From: Azospirillum sp. CAG:239
Lineage (GTDB): Bacteria; Pseudomonadota; Alphaproteobacteria; RF32; CAG-239
Assembly: GCA_000436375.1 (NCBI GenBank)
Contig: FR885460.1
Coordinates: forward strand, 9,823-46,390
DNA length: 36,568 bases
Direction of reading: 5' to 3'
Shown here: positions 23,497 through 32,753 of the stretch, one piece after another
How the letters are laid out: each line of letters starts with the position of its first letter
How positions within the stretch are numbered: position 1 is the stretch's first letter
The notes under the pieces: generated by a model
Databases searched by the model: none
What the model saw: only the letters and a program-made list of their open reading frames with translations
Told to the model about the DNA's origin: nothing
Made by a program: the position numbers and the translations under genes

Positions 23497-25539
23497 TTAG
23501 GCGCCGCGGCTGCCAAGCCGTTCGAAAACGGCGGTTTCGGAAGCCGGATTCATGTCCGGATTGCACGCGCGGACATATTTTTTGAGTTCGGCGCGCAATG
23601 CGGAAGCTGGTTCGGATTTTGAACGGTTCCGCGCATGGAAGTCGTTCAGGCGTGCCAAGAAGTCAGCCCTGCCCGCTTCGTCGAGTTCGCGGGTGTAAAG
23701 CAACGTATAGCTTTTGTAGTCGGACAAAGCGCCGGAACGCAGAACGGAAGCAACATAACGCTCAAGAATTTGGATTTTTTCCCGGCGGCAGACATTTTCC
23801 AGATGTTCTCTGGCCTTGTCGCTGAGCAACGCGTAAAGACGGCCGTCAGTTTGGCGGGACTTTTCCGCTTCGCAGAGTTCAGGGAAACTTTTGCCTTTAA
23901 GAACTTCGGCGGAAATATGCTGCTGGCAGGCCTTTTGCAGTTTCTGCGGTTTGGCTTCGGGATGCTCGCCGGCTTTTTTATACAACAGAAAGGCGTTTTT
24001 TATATCAAGTTTTGGCGGCGTAAGCATTTCGAACAGTGCCGCGCGGGTTTCGTCGCGGCAAGTTTCGTCGGCAATGTCTGCGGCTTTCAGGTAAACCGGC
24101 AGCAGCGTGAAAAGGCTTTGACTGTTGAAACGGCATTTTTTCAGAGCCGGGATAACAGACGGGATATCTTCGGCAGTCATGTTTTCAGCGCGTATTTGAG
24201 CCGGAACGTCGCCGTGGCCGTTTTCAATCAGCATATTGTAGACGTCAAAGCGTTTCTGGCGGAAGTTATAGTCGCGGGCAGCCTCCAGATGCCGATAAGG
24301 AACCGGGCGGAACGGACTGTTCTTGTTCTGTGAGCCGAGATATGCCATCATCTTTTCGACCTGAGCTTCATCGCCGTTTTGGACAACATATTCAAAAGCT
24401 GATTTTCCGTAAGCGTCACGGCGGAAAAGCAGTTCGGCGAAAGGAAGCTCCTTAAATGTCTGCGGATTATGCCGCAAAACGCCGTCAAACATTTTCAGTT
24501 CGGCGTCGAGCAGTCCGGCACGGTAATGTTGGAAACGTGACAAATAGGTTTGTCCGTCGCGGCGCATTTGTTCCACCTGCGGCGAAGACTGAAACAACGC
24601 GGCTGCGTCAGGCCGTTCGCCGGTATTTGAAAAGGCCGCAGACGCGGCAAGCAAAGCTTCATTCAGGACCAGATCGGCCGCAAAATCGCGAATGTCGCTG
24701 TTGGTCGAAATGTCAAGATAGATGTCGGCGGAATGTTCCGACGGCATAAAGATGTTTTGTTCCATACATTTGACGTTGTCATAAACGCGGTTTAAAAGAA
24801 CGAGATTTTCATTCGGCGAGAGTTCCAGCAAAGCGCCGGGAGAATCTTTCAGCATAAAATCCTGAGCGAAGCGGTTGAGACTGCCCAGCCGCCAGTTTTT
24901 CACGGCCGTGTCATCATGCTGGGAAACGATATGCAGCACTGTCGAACGGCTTTGTCCGAAGGGCATGGCCGAAGCTACGTCGAGAACAAACAGCTGTTTC
25001 TGGATATATCTCCGCTCCTCTTCCGTATAGCCGAGCCGCTGCATATTCTGCTGAAACAGGTTTTCCAGCTCAAGCAAAACAGGTCCGCCGTGACAATGGC
25101 TGACAACGGGCAGCCGGCGGAGATTCTGCGCCGCGGTTTCCATATTGAGCCGTGTCTGTCCGCCGTCTTTTGAAATAAGCGGTAACAGCCAGACGTCAAA
25201 AAACTTTCCGTAATAGTCATAATGTTTTTTTGCAACCGGATATAACCTGTCATCCAGCCGGCCGAGTTCCGCATCCTGATTCAGCCTGTGGGTGCCGCAG
25301 TTGGCACTGTCCGGGTAATAGGCGCTGAAAATATGTCCGTCAAAGCCGGATATGAAATTGTTGTTAAGAAAACGCTCAACGATTTTGCAGATGGCGTTGG
25401 CATCATATTCGCCATTGGTGCCGTCGCCCGGGAGTATCAAAATGTTTGTTCCGTGCAGAAAACAGTCGGCGGAAATATTGCTTTCCCAGTGGTCAACGCC
25501 GTTTAAACTGCGGCGTCCCAATCCCATTTGCGAATTCAT
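23497..25539 (-). CDS. orphan protein: alpha/beta-hydrolase-like N-terminus, ankyrin-like middle
   Basis: 680 residues from the ATG at 25537-25539; GGGGGAG sits six bases upstream, while a TTG five codons earlier overlaps that site. There is no signal peptide or membrane helix. The first ~230 residues read like an alpha/beta hydrolase: strand ILILPGDGTNGEY, a FSAYYPD strand, a possible nucleophile elbow LPVVSHCHGGPVL (~143-155, with Cys or Ser as nucleophile), strand QLFVLDVASAMPF and strand STVLHIVSQHDD, which could carry the acid. Around 375-407, DAYGKSAFEYVVQNGDEAQVEKM resembles an ankyrin repeat and a second degenerate one may follow. The C-terminal 250 residues are helical. I do not recognise the full family. 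It has its own promoter with an overlapping inverted repeat. Confidence 0.7.
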   Translation of the reverse strand: MNSQMGLGRRSLNGVDHWESNISADCFLHGTNILILPGDGTNGEYDANAICKIVERFLNNNFISGFDGHIFSAYYPDSANCGTHRLNQDAELGRLDDRLYPVAKKHYDYYGKFFDVWLLPLISKDGGQTRLNMETAAQNLRRLPVVSHCHGGPVLLELENLFQQNMQRLGYTEEERRYIQKQLFVLDVASAMPFGQSRSTVLHIVSQHDDTAVKNWRLGSLNRFAQDFMLKDSPGALLELSPNENLVLLNRVYDNVKCMEQNIFMPSEHSADIYLDISTNSDIRDFAADLVLNEALLAASAAFSNTGERPDAAALFQSSPQVEQMRRDGQTYLSRFQHYRAGLLDAELKMFDGVLRHNPQTFKELPFAELLFRRDAYGKSAFEYVVQNGDEAQVEKMMAYLGSQNKNSPFRPVPYRHLEAARDYNFRQKRFDVYNMLIENGHGDVPAQIRAENMTAEDIPSVIPALKKCRFNSQSLFTLLPVYLKAADIADETCRDETRAALFEMLTPPKLDIKNAFLLYKKAGEHPEAKPQKLQKACQQHISAEVLKGKSFPELCEAEKSRQTDGRLYALLSDKAREHLENVCRREKIQILERYVASVLRSGALSDYKSYTLLYTRELDEAGRADFLARLNDFHARNRSKSEPASALRAELKKYVRACNPDMNPASETAVFERLGSRGA

Positions 25540-25556
25540 TACAGGCTCCCCCAAAC

Positions 25557-25576
25557 GTTATCCCACATTAGATAAC
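25557..25576. repeat. inverted repeat overlapping the -10 element (possible operator)
   Basis: Perfect arms GTTATC (25557-25562) and GATAAC (25571-25576) around eight bases. It lies between the -10 of the promoter for the 680-residue gene and its ribosome site, where a repressor would act. It could alternatively form a small leader hairpin. Confidence 0.4.
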
Positions 25577-25597
25577 ACATCCCTGAAGACGTGTAAA
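25569..25597 (-). promoter_or_regulatory. promoter of the 680-residue orphan
   Basis: Read leftward: TTTACA (25592-25597) and TATCTA (25569-25574), spacing exactly 17. The start is about 35 bases before the ATG at 25539. Confidence 0.5.
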
Positions 25598-25605
25598 CAG
25601 GGAAT

Positions 25606-25785
25606 TTATTCGTTTTCTTTTTTTCTGAGGACGTATTTGAGACGGTTCAGCGCCTGAAACTTCATCTGATCCTGCGAAAGGGTATCAGGCACAACGACGG
25701 AAGCCTCAATTTTGGTTTCCGGTTCAATGGCGGTAACTTTGACGCTGTGCCCTACCCGCACGAATTCAAACAGAATTTCCGTCAT
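25606..25785 (-). CDS. DUF6898-like small protein
   Basis: 59 residues. The ATG at 25783-25785 overlaps the parC stop (TAATG), so its translation is coupled to parC; a longer frame reaching into parC is not needed. The sequence TEILFEFVRVGHSVKVTAIEPETKIEASVV, seen in two parts, then ALNRLKYVLRKK, matches a small alphaproteobacterial family of unknown function I know as DUF6898. No membrane segment. It is the last gene of the kdsA-recO-parC series. Confidence 0.7.
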   Translation of the reverse strand: MTEILFEFVRVGHSVKVTAIEPETKIEASVVVPDTLSQDQMKFQALNRLKYVLRKKENE

Positions 25786-28007
25786 TACTTGCCCAGAAAA
25801 CGGTTGTTTTTTGGAAAACCGAACGGAACCAGTTTGCCCACCTGAGCACGATGTCCGAGCCATGCCAGCAAGTCGGTTTCAACTTTAATGCCGCCGCTGC
25901 GGGCATAGGAAAAGCCCTCCGCAGCGTTAAAGCTCTGAATGTCCGCCAGTCCGCCGTCTTTGTATTTCTGCAAAGTTACACCGCGTCCGCGTGCCATTGT
26001 CGGTACTTCTTCGACAGGGAAAATCAGCAGTTTGCGGTTATCGCCGACGACGGCAAGACTGTCGCCGGTAACTTTGACGCAGAAAACGGCCTTTTCGCCG
26101 TCACCCAGATTCATAATCTTGCGGCCGTTGCGGGTTTGGGCAATGATGTGGTTTTCGTCAACCATGAAGCCTTTGCCGGTATTGGAGGCAATGACATAAG
26201 AGGCTTTCGGCTCAAAGACAAAAGCCTGACAAATCTGATCGTTGTTTCCCAGATCAATCATCAGACGCAGCGGCTGACCGAACCCGCGGCCGCTGGGAAT
26301 TTCGGAAGCCTGAACCGTAAAGAACTTTCCTGAAGTGTCAAAAAAGATAATCCGGTCGGTCGTCTGCGCATGCAGGGCAATCTGCAACGCATCGTCGTCC
26401 TTGAACTTGAAGTCGTCATCAAGGGCTGCATGCCCCTTGATGCAACGTATCCAGCCTTTCTGCGACAGGATAACTGTAATCGGTTCTTTTTCGACAAAGA
26501 CTTCCAACGGCACTTCAATTTCTTCCGAGACCTCGGCAAATTCGGTGCGGCGTTTGCCGAGTGCCGTTTTTTTGCCGAATTTTTCGCGCACGGCCTTGAT
26601 TTCTTCGGCCAAAGCCTGCCAGCGTTTGTTTTCGTCGCCGAGCAGCGCCTCAAGCTCGCCCTTTTCGGACGAGAGATCGTCAAATTCGCGGCGGATTTCG
26701 GTTTCTTCCAGTTTACGCAGCGAACGCAGCTTCATGTTCAAAATCGCTTCGGCTTGGTTTTCAGTCAGCGAAAATTCTTTCATCATTACCGCTTTGGCAT
26801 CATCCTCTTCACGGATAATACGGATAATCTCGTCCAGATTAAGATAGGCAATCAGGTATCCGGACAGAATTTCGAGACGGTTATTTATCTTGTCCAAACG
26901 ATACTGAGAGCGACGTTTTAGAACCTCATGACGGTGATTCAAAAACTCGACCAATACATCCTTAATGCACATAACCCGCGGAACGCCGTCGGAATCAAGC
27001 ACGTTCATGTTCATCGGGAAACGGCTTTCCAAATCGGTGTTTTTAAACAGATGTTCCATCAGAAGACCGGCGTCGACCGTGCGGTTTTTGGGTTCAAGAA
27101 CAATACGGACGTCATGGGTCGATTCATCGCGGACATCGCTGAGCATCGGCAGTTTTTTATCCATCAGCAGCTGGGCGATTTTCTCAATCAGTTTGGATTT
27201 GATGACCTGATAGGGAATTTCGGTTACGATAATCTGATACTGTCCGTGTCCGAGGTCTTCCTTTTCCCATTTGGCGCGAATGCGGAAAGTTCCCTTTCCC
27301 TGCTTATAGGTGTTAAGAATGCTTTCAAAACTGTCAATGACAATGCCGCCGGTCGGGAAATCCGGCCCCTTGATGCGGCGAACCAGCGGTTCCATTTCGC
27401 AGTCGGGCTTTTCGATCAGATACAGAAGCGCGTCACAGACCTCGCTGAGGTTATGCGGCGGGATATTGGTGGCCATGCCGACGGCAATTCCCGCCGAACC
27501 GTTGCAGAGCAGATTGGGCACCATGGACGGCATGACGACCGGTTCTTCCTCCTCGCCGTCATAGGTTTCGCGAAAATCGACGGCATTGTCGTTGAGACCT
27601 TCCATCAGAGCCATGGCAAATTCGGTCAGACGGGCCTCGGTATAACGCATGGCGGCCGCGCCGTCGCCGTCGATATTACCGAAGTTTCCCTGGCCGTCAA
27701 CCAGCGGATAACGTACGGAAAAATCCTGAGCCAGGCGCACCATGGCACCGTAAACCGCACTGTCGCCGTGCGGATGATATTTACCGATGACATCGCCGAC
27801 GACACGGGCGCATTTCTTAAAACCGGACTTCGGATCCAGATGCAGCTGGCGCATGGCAAAAAGCAGACGGCGGTGAACCGGTTTCAATCCGTCGCGGACG
27901 TCCGGCAGCGCGCGGTCGACAATGGTCGACATGGCATAAGACAGGTATCTTTTGCTCAATTCCTCCGAGAGGTGAACATCTCTGATTTTTTCTTCTACTT
28001 CCTGCAT
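25785..28007 (-). CDS. parC: DNA topoisomerase IV subunit A, ParC
   Basis: 740 residues. Breakage-reunion domain: [22 protein letters not shown], the quinolone-region motif [10 protein letters not shown] (78-87), then [21 protein letters not shown] with catalytic Tyr122. [17 protein letters not shown], the tower and a coiled coil follow. The C-terminal part has degenerate blades ([30 protein letters not shown]) and no GyrA box QRRGGKG, which, with the length, favours ParC over GyrA. It decatenates daughter chromosomes with ParE, which is not in the window. Confidence 0.95.
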   Translation of the reverse strand: MQEVEEKIRDVHLSEELSKRYLSYAMSTIVDRALPDVRDGLKPVHRRLLFAMRQLHLDPKSGFKKCARVVGDVIGKYHPHGDSAVYGAMVRLAQDFSVRYPLVDGQGNFGNIDGDGAAAMRYTEARLTEFAMALMEGLNDNAVDFRETYDGEEEEPVVMPSMVPNLLCNGSAGIAVGMATNIPPHNLSEVCDALLYLIEKPDCEMEPLVRRIKGPDFPTGGIVIDSFESILNTYKQGKGTFRIRAKWEKEDLGHGQYQIIVTEIPYQVIKSKLIEKIAQLLMDKKLPMLSDVRDESTHDVRIVLEPKNRTVDAGLLMEHLFKNTDLESRFPMNMNVLDSDGVPRVMCIKDVLVEFLNHRHEVLKRRSQYRLDKINNRLEILSGYLIAYLNLDEIIRIIREEDDAKAVMMKEFSLTENQAEAILNMKLRSLRKLEETEIRREFDDLSSEKGELEALLGDENKRWQALAEEIKAVREKFGKKTALGKRRTEFAEVSEEIEVPLEVFVEKEPITVILSQKGWIRCIKGHAALDDDFKFKDDDALQIALHAQTTDRIIFFDTSGKFFTVQASEIPSGRGFGQPLRLMIDLGNNDQICQAFVFEPKASYVIASNTGKGFMVDENHIIAQTRNGRKIMNLGDGEKAVFCVKVTGDSLAVVGDNRKLLIFPVEEVPTMARGRGVTLQKYKDGGLADIQSFNAAEGFSYARSGGIKVETDLLAWLGHRAQVGKLVPFGFPKNNRFLGK

Positions 28008-28029
28008 GTCAAAAATACTCTAAAATCGT

Positions 28030-28746
28030 TTATAGGCCTAAGTTATGCAGCAAATTAGCACGGTTCGGCGGGAATTTCAAGTTATGAGTTTGAAAAAAGT
28101 TTTTATTGAGGAAAAACTCGGTCATCCGCAGCAGATCGGCCACTTCCGAAAGTTCAGGATTATAGTTTTTATCGACAATATACTGCGGAAATCTGAACAG
28201 CCGGCTTTTATAAGGTTCACCGGCCTCGGCACAAACGGCGCGGCCGGTTTTGGGCGAAACGTAGGCCAGATTTTCGGTTGAACCGGTAGCGGAACATTCG
28301 CTGAGATCCAAGCCAATGCCAAGAAAATCAAGAAGATAAAATTCAAAGTAAGAATAATGCACTATCCAATTATCTTCATCTACAAAATTAAAAAAGCTGT
28401 CAACCAGATAGTAAAAGCGTTCCAACTCTGCCTTTTCGGGCATGCAGGCATTTGCCAGTTCGCAGAAAGCGGAAAGCGCGGACAATTTGCCGCTGCTGCC
28501 GAGAAAACGAACGGCAGTCGGCTTGAGAAGCTCGGCACGAAAGGAAAGCATATTTTCTTCAATCCGGGCATAGGCGTCAACCGCAATCAGGTTGCCGGGC
28601 TGATAGACGCCAAGGTTCTTTTTGCTGTGGCCGCCCCGGACATAGCCGACAAGCTTGCCGTGCGCGCGGGTTATCAGAGTCAGAATAAGCGAGGTTTCGC
28701 CGTGTTTTCTGACATTGATGATGTACCCTTCGTCCGTAAACTGCAA
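28030..28746 (-). CDS. recO: DNA repair protein RecO
   Basis: 238 residues. N-terminal OB-fold: FTDEGYIINVRKHGETSLILTLITRAHGK and VRGGHSKKN; then a helical domain with the alphaproteobacterial RecO signature LDLSECSATGSTENLAYVSPKTGRAV (~140-165) and EAGEPYKSRL. RecO helps RecR load RecA on SSB-coated single strands. It starts two bases after the stop of the 45-residue membrane peptide and precedes parC by 22 bases. Confidence 0.93.
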   Translation of the reverse strand: MQFTDEGYIINVRKHGETSLILTLITRAHGKLVGYVRGGHSKKNLGVYQPGNLIAVDAYARIEENMLSFRAELLKPTAVRFLGSSGKLSALSAFCELANACMPEKAELERFYYLVDSFFNFVDEDNWIVHYSYFEFYLLDFLGIGLDLSECSATGSTENLAYVSPKTGRAVCAEAGEPYKSRLFRFPQYIVDKNYNPELSEVADLLRMTEFFLNKNFFQTHNLKFPPNRANLLHNLGL

Positions 28747-28748
28747 AT

Positions 28749-28886
28749 CTATTTCCTTGTCATGACTTCATAAACCCAGGCCGGCGGATTGGCGTCAAAA
28801 CGCCAGGCGGAAAGAACCGCCAGCAGCGTGCAGGCCAGCAGCAGCCAAAAACCCCTTTGTTTGAAGAAATCTCTCATTTTCCGCAT
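28749..28886 (-). CDS. 45-residue single-pass membrane peptide
   Basis: A short frame in the gap between kdsA and recO. Two ATGs are possible: 28886 (45 residues) and 28877 (42 residues). The product reads MRKMRDFFKQRGFWLLLACT, one hydrophobic helix (~13-26), then WRFDANPPAWVYEVMTRK, with positive N-terminus inside and a short periplasmic-type tail. Its stop lies two bases before the recO ATG, an operon-like spacing. GGGGAG about 14 bases upstream of the first ATG is the 3' arm of the kdsA terminator hairpin. I do not recognise a family. Confidence 0.55.
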   Translation of the reverse strand: MRKMRDFFKQRGFWLLLACTLLAVLSAWRFDANPPAWVYEVMTRK

Positions 28887-28897
28887 CTTTCGAAAAA

Positions 28898-28924
28898 TTC
28901 TCCCCGAAACGCATCCGGGGAGAA
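28898..28924 (-). terminator. terminator hairpin after kdsA
   Basis: Arms TTCTCCCCG and CGGGGAGAA, nine perfect pairs around a nine-base loop, followed leftward by TTTTT. It starts five bases after the kdsA stop. It partly covers the only ribosome site for the next small gene, so it may act as an attenuator rather than a full stop. Confidence 0.75.
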
Positions 28925-28929
28925 AATTA

Positions 28930-29775
28930 CTAATAATCGTGAATGATGGACTTGGTAACGCTGTCGTAAGTCATCAGCTCACTTAAAACCCGTTTCATGT
29001 CTTTAAGCGGAATCATGTTTGGTCCGTCGGACAGAGCCTTGTCCGGATTGTCGTGAGTTTCGATAAACACCGCGGCAACGCCGACGGCAACGGCAGCGCG
29101 GGCAAGCACCGGCGCAAATTCGCGCTGGCCGCCGGAAGTTCCGCCCTGCCCGCTGGGCTGCTGGACGGAATGGGTCGCATCAAAAATAACCGGACAGCCG
29201 GTTTCTTTGGCCATGATCGGCAGACCGCGGAAGTCGGTTACCAGCGTATTATAGCCGAAACTGGCGCCGCGTTCGGTCAGGCAAACATTGGCATTGCCCG
29301 AATCTTCGGCTTTTTTGACAATATGTTTCATGTCCCAGGGCGCACAGAACTGACCTTTTTTGATGTTTACGACCTTGCCGGTTTTGGCGGCGGCAACCAC
29401 CAGGTCGGTCTGCCGGCACAGAAAAGCCGGTATCTGAAGCATGTCAACATACTGGGCAACAATGCCGCACTGTTCCTTTTCATGAACGTCGGTAACAATC
29501 GGAATGTTATTGTAGAGTTTTTTGATTTCCTCAAAAGTCAGCATTCCCTCTTCAAGACCGACCCCGCGGGCGCCGTTAATGGAAGTGCGGTTGGCTTTGT
29601 CGAAGGAAGCTTTGAAAATATAGTTTATGCCAAGCTCTTTGGTAATTTCGACCATGGCGCCGGCCATGTCAATCGCATGCTGGCGGCTTTCAATCTGACA
29701 GGGACCGGCAAGCAGTGCCAAGGGCAGTTTGTTGCCGATTTTGAAGCTGCCGATTTCGATAGTTCTCTGTTCCAT
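28930..29775 (-). CDS. kdsA: 3-deoxy-8-phosphooctulonate (Kdo-8-P) synthase
   Basis: 281 residues. Family motifs: LALLAGPCQIESRQHAIDMA near the N-terminus, NYIFKASFDKANRTS (~51-65), GARGVGLEEG, VTDVHEKEQCG, LQIPAFLCRQTDLVVAAA, KKGQFCAPWDMKHIV, and DATHSVQQPSGQ near 200. It condenses phosphoenolpyruvate with arabinose-5-phosphate to give Kdo-8-P for LPS. The Cys in the expected GPCQ position does not settle whether the enzyme is metal-dependent. Its own promoter lies upstream. Confidence 0.97.
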   Translation of the reverse strand: MEQRTIEIGSFKIGNKLPLALLAGPCQIESRQHAIDMAGAMVEITKELGINYIFKASFDKANRTSINGARGVGLEEGMLTFEEIKKLYNNIPIVTDVHEKEQCGIVAQYVDMLQIPAFLCRQTDLVVAAAKTGKVVNIKKGQFCAPWDMKHIVKKAEDSGNANVCLTERGASFGYNTLVTDFRGLPIMAKETGCPVIFDATHSVQQPSGQGGTSGGQREFAPVLARAAVAVGVAAVFIETHDNPDKALSDGPNMIPLKDMKRVLSELMTYDSVTKSIIHDY

Positions 29776-29812
29776 AATGATTTTCCTTTGCTGCGTAGTT
29801 AAGAATAATCAT

Positions 29813-29841
29813 GTTTTAGCAGGTTTGGCAAAATTTGGCAA
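29813..29841 (-). promoter_or_regulatory. promoter of kdsA
   Basis: Read leftward: TTGCCA (29836-29841) and TAAAAC (29813-29818), spacing 17. The start is about 30 bases before the kdsA ATG. Confidence 0.5.
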
Positions 29842-29866
29842 CTCCGCATTTCAGATTTAAACAGAA

Positions 29867-29899
29867 AAGCCCCAAACCGCAGGCAACGGTTCAGGGCTT
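29867..29899 (-). terminator. terminator of the pyrG-orphan unit
   Basis: Thirteen-pair hairpin with two wobbles (AAGCCC...ACCG against CGGTTT...GGCTT) around a seven-base loop, followed leftward by TT and a short mixed tail. It lies 18 bases after the stop of the 210-residue orphan. Confidence 0.75.
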
Positions 29900-29917
29900 G
29901 GCACAAAGATGCGAAAA

Positions 29918-30550
29918 TCATACTTTAAGGCAGATTTCATCGACTTTTCTTGCAAAGGCATTTCTGGCTTTTTCCCAATCTTCGGGGCGGACAAATTCCT
30001 GCGGCCGGTAACACTCGCACCAAACGGCATAAAGACGGTATTTGTCTTTGCCGTCCATGTAGCCGCGAAAGTTGATGCCGCAGCGAAAACTTTCGTTTAA
30101 GCGGGACAAAAACTGCGGCAGATAAGTTTCCGGCGCATTGCAGACTTCGTCAAAATCTTCTCTGATTCCGAAAACCCGGCCGTAATATTTTTTTGCCGGC
30201 AGATAACGGCTTTGAGAAACGACTGCCGCGGCATTCGGGCTGCGGGTGCAGCTTCCGGCGACATCGACGAAAATATTCTCGCCGCCGAAAGTTCGCAACA
30301 GCTTTTCGTCAGCGGGCAAAAGTTCATCCGTCATACGGTCGGCAATAATTTTGCAGCGTTTTTGACGGTTTATCCGGCAGAGATGACCGATGGCTATCAA
30401 AGCGGGAATGTCGACGGCAAAACAGACAAACGCCGCACCGGGGGAAAGTTTAATCCGCGGATAGCTGCCGCGGGGGTCGATAAGTTCTTCATCTTTGATT
30501 TTAATCATGCCGTGCAACTGATGCGCAGCATAAAGCAGTTCTTTGTTCAT
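29918..30550 (-). CDS. hypothetical protein downstream of pyrG
   Basis: 210 residues, soluble, no recognised family. The N-terminal third contains HQLHGMIKIKDEELIDPRGS and a hydrophobic strand-helix PGAAFVCFAVDIPALIAIGHL. The middle has FGGENIFVDVAGS and the C-terminal third is aromatic and charged (KDKYRLYAVWCECYRP, FVRPEDWEKARNAFARK). Several Cys are spread along it. A terminator follows it, and it is 52 bases downstream of the 130-residue orphan, so it probably belongs to the pyrG transcript. Confidence 0.65.
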   Translation of the reverse strand: MNKELLYAAHQLHGMIKIKDEELIDPRGSYPRIKLSPGAAFVCFAVDIPALIAIGHLCRINRQKRCKIIADRMTDELLPADEKLLRTFGGENIFVDVAGSCTRSPNAAAVVSQSRYLPAKKYYGRVFGIREDFDEVCNAPETYLPQFLSRLNESFRCGINFRGYMDGKDKYRLYAVWCECYRPQEFVRPEDWEKARNAFARKVDEICLKV

Positions 30551-30602
30551 AATTTTCTAAAATTATAGGTTTTGTTTCGGCCAATTTAGAACCGATAGCG
30601 TT

Positions 30603-30995
30603 TTATGTCAACAGTTTAAGGCCTTCAGGAAGAGCCGCACGCTGTTCTTCGGACAGATTTATGTTAAAAAGGCAGAGTTCCCGCAGCTCGGGAAGCGCAG
30701 GCAGGATATTCAGGAGCCGGGGCAGCGTCCGCGCATAAAAATATGCCGCGCGTTCCGGGCTGTCGGCAATTTTCTTTTCCCGGCGGTAGTTTTCCGCCTG
30801 ACCGCGACGCCACTCGTCCTCGATTTCATTCAACGGCAGCAACCGCGTCAGGGCCAGAATCTCAAGATTTTTTGCTTCCGGCAGCAAAGCGATAAACCTG
30901 TCCTGAAATCCGGGGTCGGCATTGTCGACCGTAAAGCCGCAGACCTTGCAGTCCGCGGCTTCCAAACGGCGAAGGCGCTCTTCGATGTTTTCCAT
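30603..30995 (-). CDS. hypothetical leucine-rich protein coupled to pyrG
   Basis: 130 residues. The ATG at 30993-30995 overlaps the pyrG stop (TAATG), so translation is likely coupled; a longer frame reaching into pyrG is a shadow. The chain is Leu/Glu/Arg-rich with pieces resembling leucine-rich repeats: LLPEAKNLEILALTRLLPL and LPALPELRELCLFNINLS, with a helical segment between them. Cys lie in the N-terminal CKVCGFTV motif. No function can be assigned. Confidence 0.65.
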   Translation of the reverse strand: MENIEERLRRLEAADCKVCGFTVDNADPGFQDRFIALLPEAKNLEILALTRLLPLNEIEDEWRRGQAENYRREKKIADSPERAAYFYARTLPRLLNILPALPELRELCLFNINLSEEQRAALPEGLKLLT

Positions 30996-32662
30996 TACAG
31001 CAGCCTGCTCTTGTCTATCGCCGCTCTGACGAAAGAAACAAACAGCGGATGCGGCGCAAAGGGTTTTGACTTCAGTTCGGGATGAAACTGGACGCCGACA
31101 AACCACGGATGATCCGGACGTTCGCAGATTTCGGGAAGCTTGCCGTCGGGCGACTTGGCTGCGATAATCATGCCGGCCTGTTTCAGCTGGTTCTCATATT
31201 TCATATTGACTTCGTAGCGGTGACGATGGCGCTCGGAAATTTTGTCGGCGCCGTAAATCTTATGAACCAGAGAATCTTTGTTCAAGACAGCTTCGTAGGC
31301 GCCCAGACGCATTGTGCCGCCCAAATCGCCGTCCTTATGCCGAACCTGTTTGGCGCCATCCTTGTCCCATTCGGTCATCAGGCCGACCACAGGCTCGCAG
31401 GCCTTGCCAAACTCTGTGGTGCCGGCGGTTTTGATGCCGGCGATATTGCGCATGGTTTCAATGACCGCCAGCTGCATGCCGAAACAAATTCCTAAGAAAG
31501 GAACCTTGTGTTCCCGTGCATATTTAATCGCCAGCATTTTACCTTCGGTTCCTCGTTCGCCAAAGCCGCCGGGAACCAGTATGCCGTTGACTTCAGCCAG
31601 ATAAGTGGCCGGGTCTTCCTGTTCCAGCAGTTCGGAATCGACCCATTTGACGCGTACCTTGAACTTATTGGCGATACCGCCGTGAGTCAGCGCTTCATTC
31701 AGAGATTTGTAAGCTTCCAGCAGCTGGGTATATTTGCCGACAACCGCAATCTTTACCTCGCCTTCGGGACAACGAATCGTGTTGACAATGTTTTCCCATT
31801 TGCTTAAATCCGGTTCTTTGCCGCAATCCAAGCCGAAATGTCGGCAAACCTGCGCATCCATGCCCTCATGAGAATAAGTGACCGGTACCTGATAGATGGT
31901 GTCGACGTCGAGAGCGGCAATGACGTTGTCTTCACGAATGTTGCAAAACAGGGCGATTTTGCGCTTTTCGTTCTGCGGAATCGGCGTCTGCGAACGGCAA
32001 AGCAGCATATCCGGCTGAATACCGTATTCCTGAAGCTTTTTGACCGAATGCTGGGTGGGCTTGGTTTTCAATTCGCCGGCGGCCGGAATGTAGGGCAGCA
32101 GCGTAACGTGAATAAACATGACCCGGTCGCGTCCCAAATCATAGGCAACCTGGCGAATCGCCTCCAGATAAGGCTGCCCTTCAATATCGCCGACGGTGCC
32201 GCCGATTTCGCAAAGGACAAAATCTTCATCGGAAACGTCGGAATAAATAAAGTCCTTGATTTCGTTGGTAACATGCGGAATGACCTGAATGGTGGCGCCC
32301 AGGTAATCGCCGTGGCGTTCCTTATCGATAACGCGCTGATAGATTTTGCCGGTGGTTATGCTGTCCGTGCGCTTGGCCGGCACACCGGAAAACCGTTCAT
32401 AATGGCCGAGATCAAGGTCAGCTTCGGTGCCGTCGTCGGTTACAAAGACTTCGCCGTGCTGATACGGGCTCATAGTGCCGGGATCGACGTTCAGGTAAGG
32501 ATCCAGCTTGCGCAGACGAACCTTAAAGCCCCTCGCCTGCAAAATGGATGCCAGCGAAGCCGACGCCAGCCCCTTGCCGAGCGAAGAAACGACACCGCCG
32601 GTAATGAAAATGAATTTTGCTTTGGTTGACAACACTTTATCAAGATTTGTCGGTTCAGTCAT
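30995..32662 (-). CDS. pyrG: CTP synthase
   Basis: 555 residues from the ATG at 32660-32662, which has a weak GGGA site; an ATG five codons upstream (32677) has none, and the choice is uncertain. The synthase domain has [20 protein letters not shown] with the P-loop-like GKG, then [22 protein letters not shown] and [15 protein letters not shown]. The glutaminase domain has the VPGGFGERG segment, nucleophile Cys in [10 protein letters not shown] (~393), and [10 protein letters not shown] near the end. It aminates UTP to CTP with glutamine and ATP. Order tpiA-secG-pyrG-(orphans)-kdsA is typical of alphaproteobacteria, except that two orphans stand before kdsA. Confidence 0.97.
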   Translation of the reverse strand: MTEPTNLDKVLSTKAKFIFITGGVVSSLGKGLASASLASILQARGFKVRLRKLDPYLNVDPGTMSPYQHGEVFVTDDGTEADLDLGHYERFSGVPAKRTDSITTGKIYQRVIDKERHGDYLGATIQVIPHVTNEIKDFIYSDVSDEDFVLCEIGGTVGDIEGQPYLEAIRQVAYDLGRDRVMFIHVTLLPYIPAAGELKTKPTQHSVKKLQEYGIQPDMLLCRSQTPIPQNEKRKIALFCNIREDNVIAALDVDTIYQVPVTYSHEGMDAQVCRHFGLDCGKEPDLSKWENIVNTIRCPEGEVKIAVVGKYTQLLEAYKSLNEALTHGGIANKFKVRVKWVDSELLEQEDPATYLAEVNGILVPGGFGERGTEGKMLAIKYAREHKVPFLGICFGMQLAVIETMRNIAGIKTAGTTEFGKACEPVVGLMTEWDKDGAKQVRHKDGDLGGTMRLGAYEAVLNKDSLVHKIYGADKISERHRHRYEVNMKYENQLKQAGMIIAAKSPDGKLPEICERPDHPWFVGVQFHPELKSKPFAPHPLFVSFVRAAIDKSRLL

Positions 32663-32704
32663 CTGTATAGTTCCCATGTAAAAATCGGTTGTTTAAAAGT
32701 GACA

Positions 32705-32732
32705 AAGGCACCGTCTCGAAAGAGGGTGCCTT
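32705..32732 (-). terminator. hairpin between secG and pyrG
   Basis: AAGGCACC pairs with GGTGCCTT around twelve bases holding an inner CTC/GAG pair. The T tail read leftward is interrupted (TTTGTCACTTTT), so it may be a partial terminator. Confidence 0.55.
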
Positions 32733-32753
32733 ATGTTTGAAGATTTCGGTCAT

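Noticed and set aside
25583..25601. CCCTG/CAGGG hairpin after the DUF6898-like gene as terminator
   Set aside because: Only five pairs, a long loop and no T-run; it overlaps the promoter of the 680-residue gene.
26928..28058. 376-codon rightward frame opposite parC
   Set aside because: parC is unmistakable and complete on the other strand.
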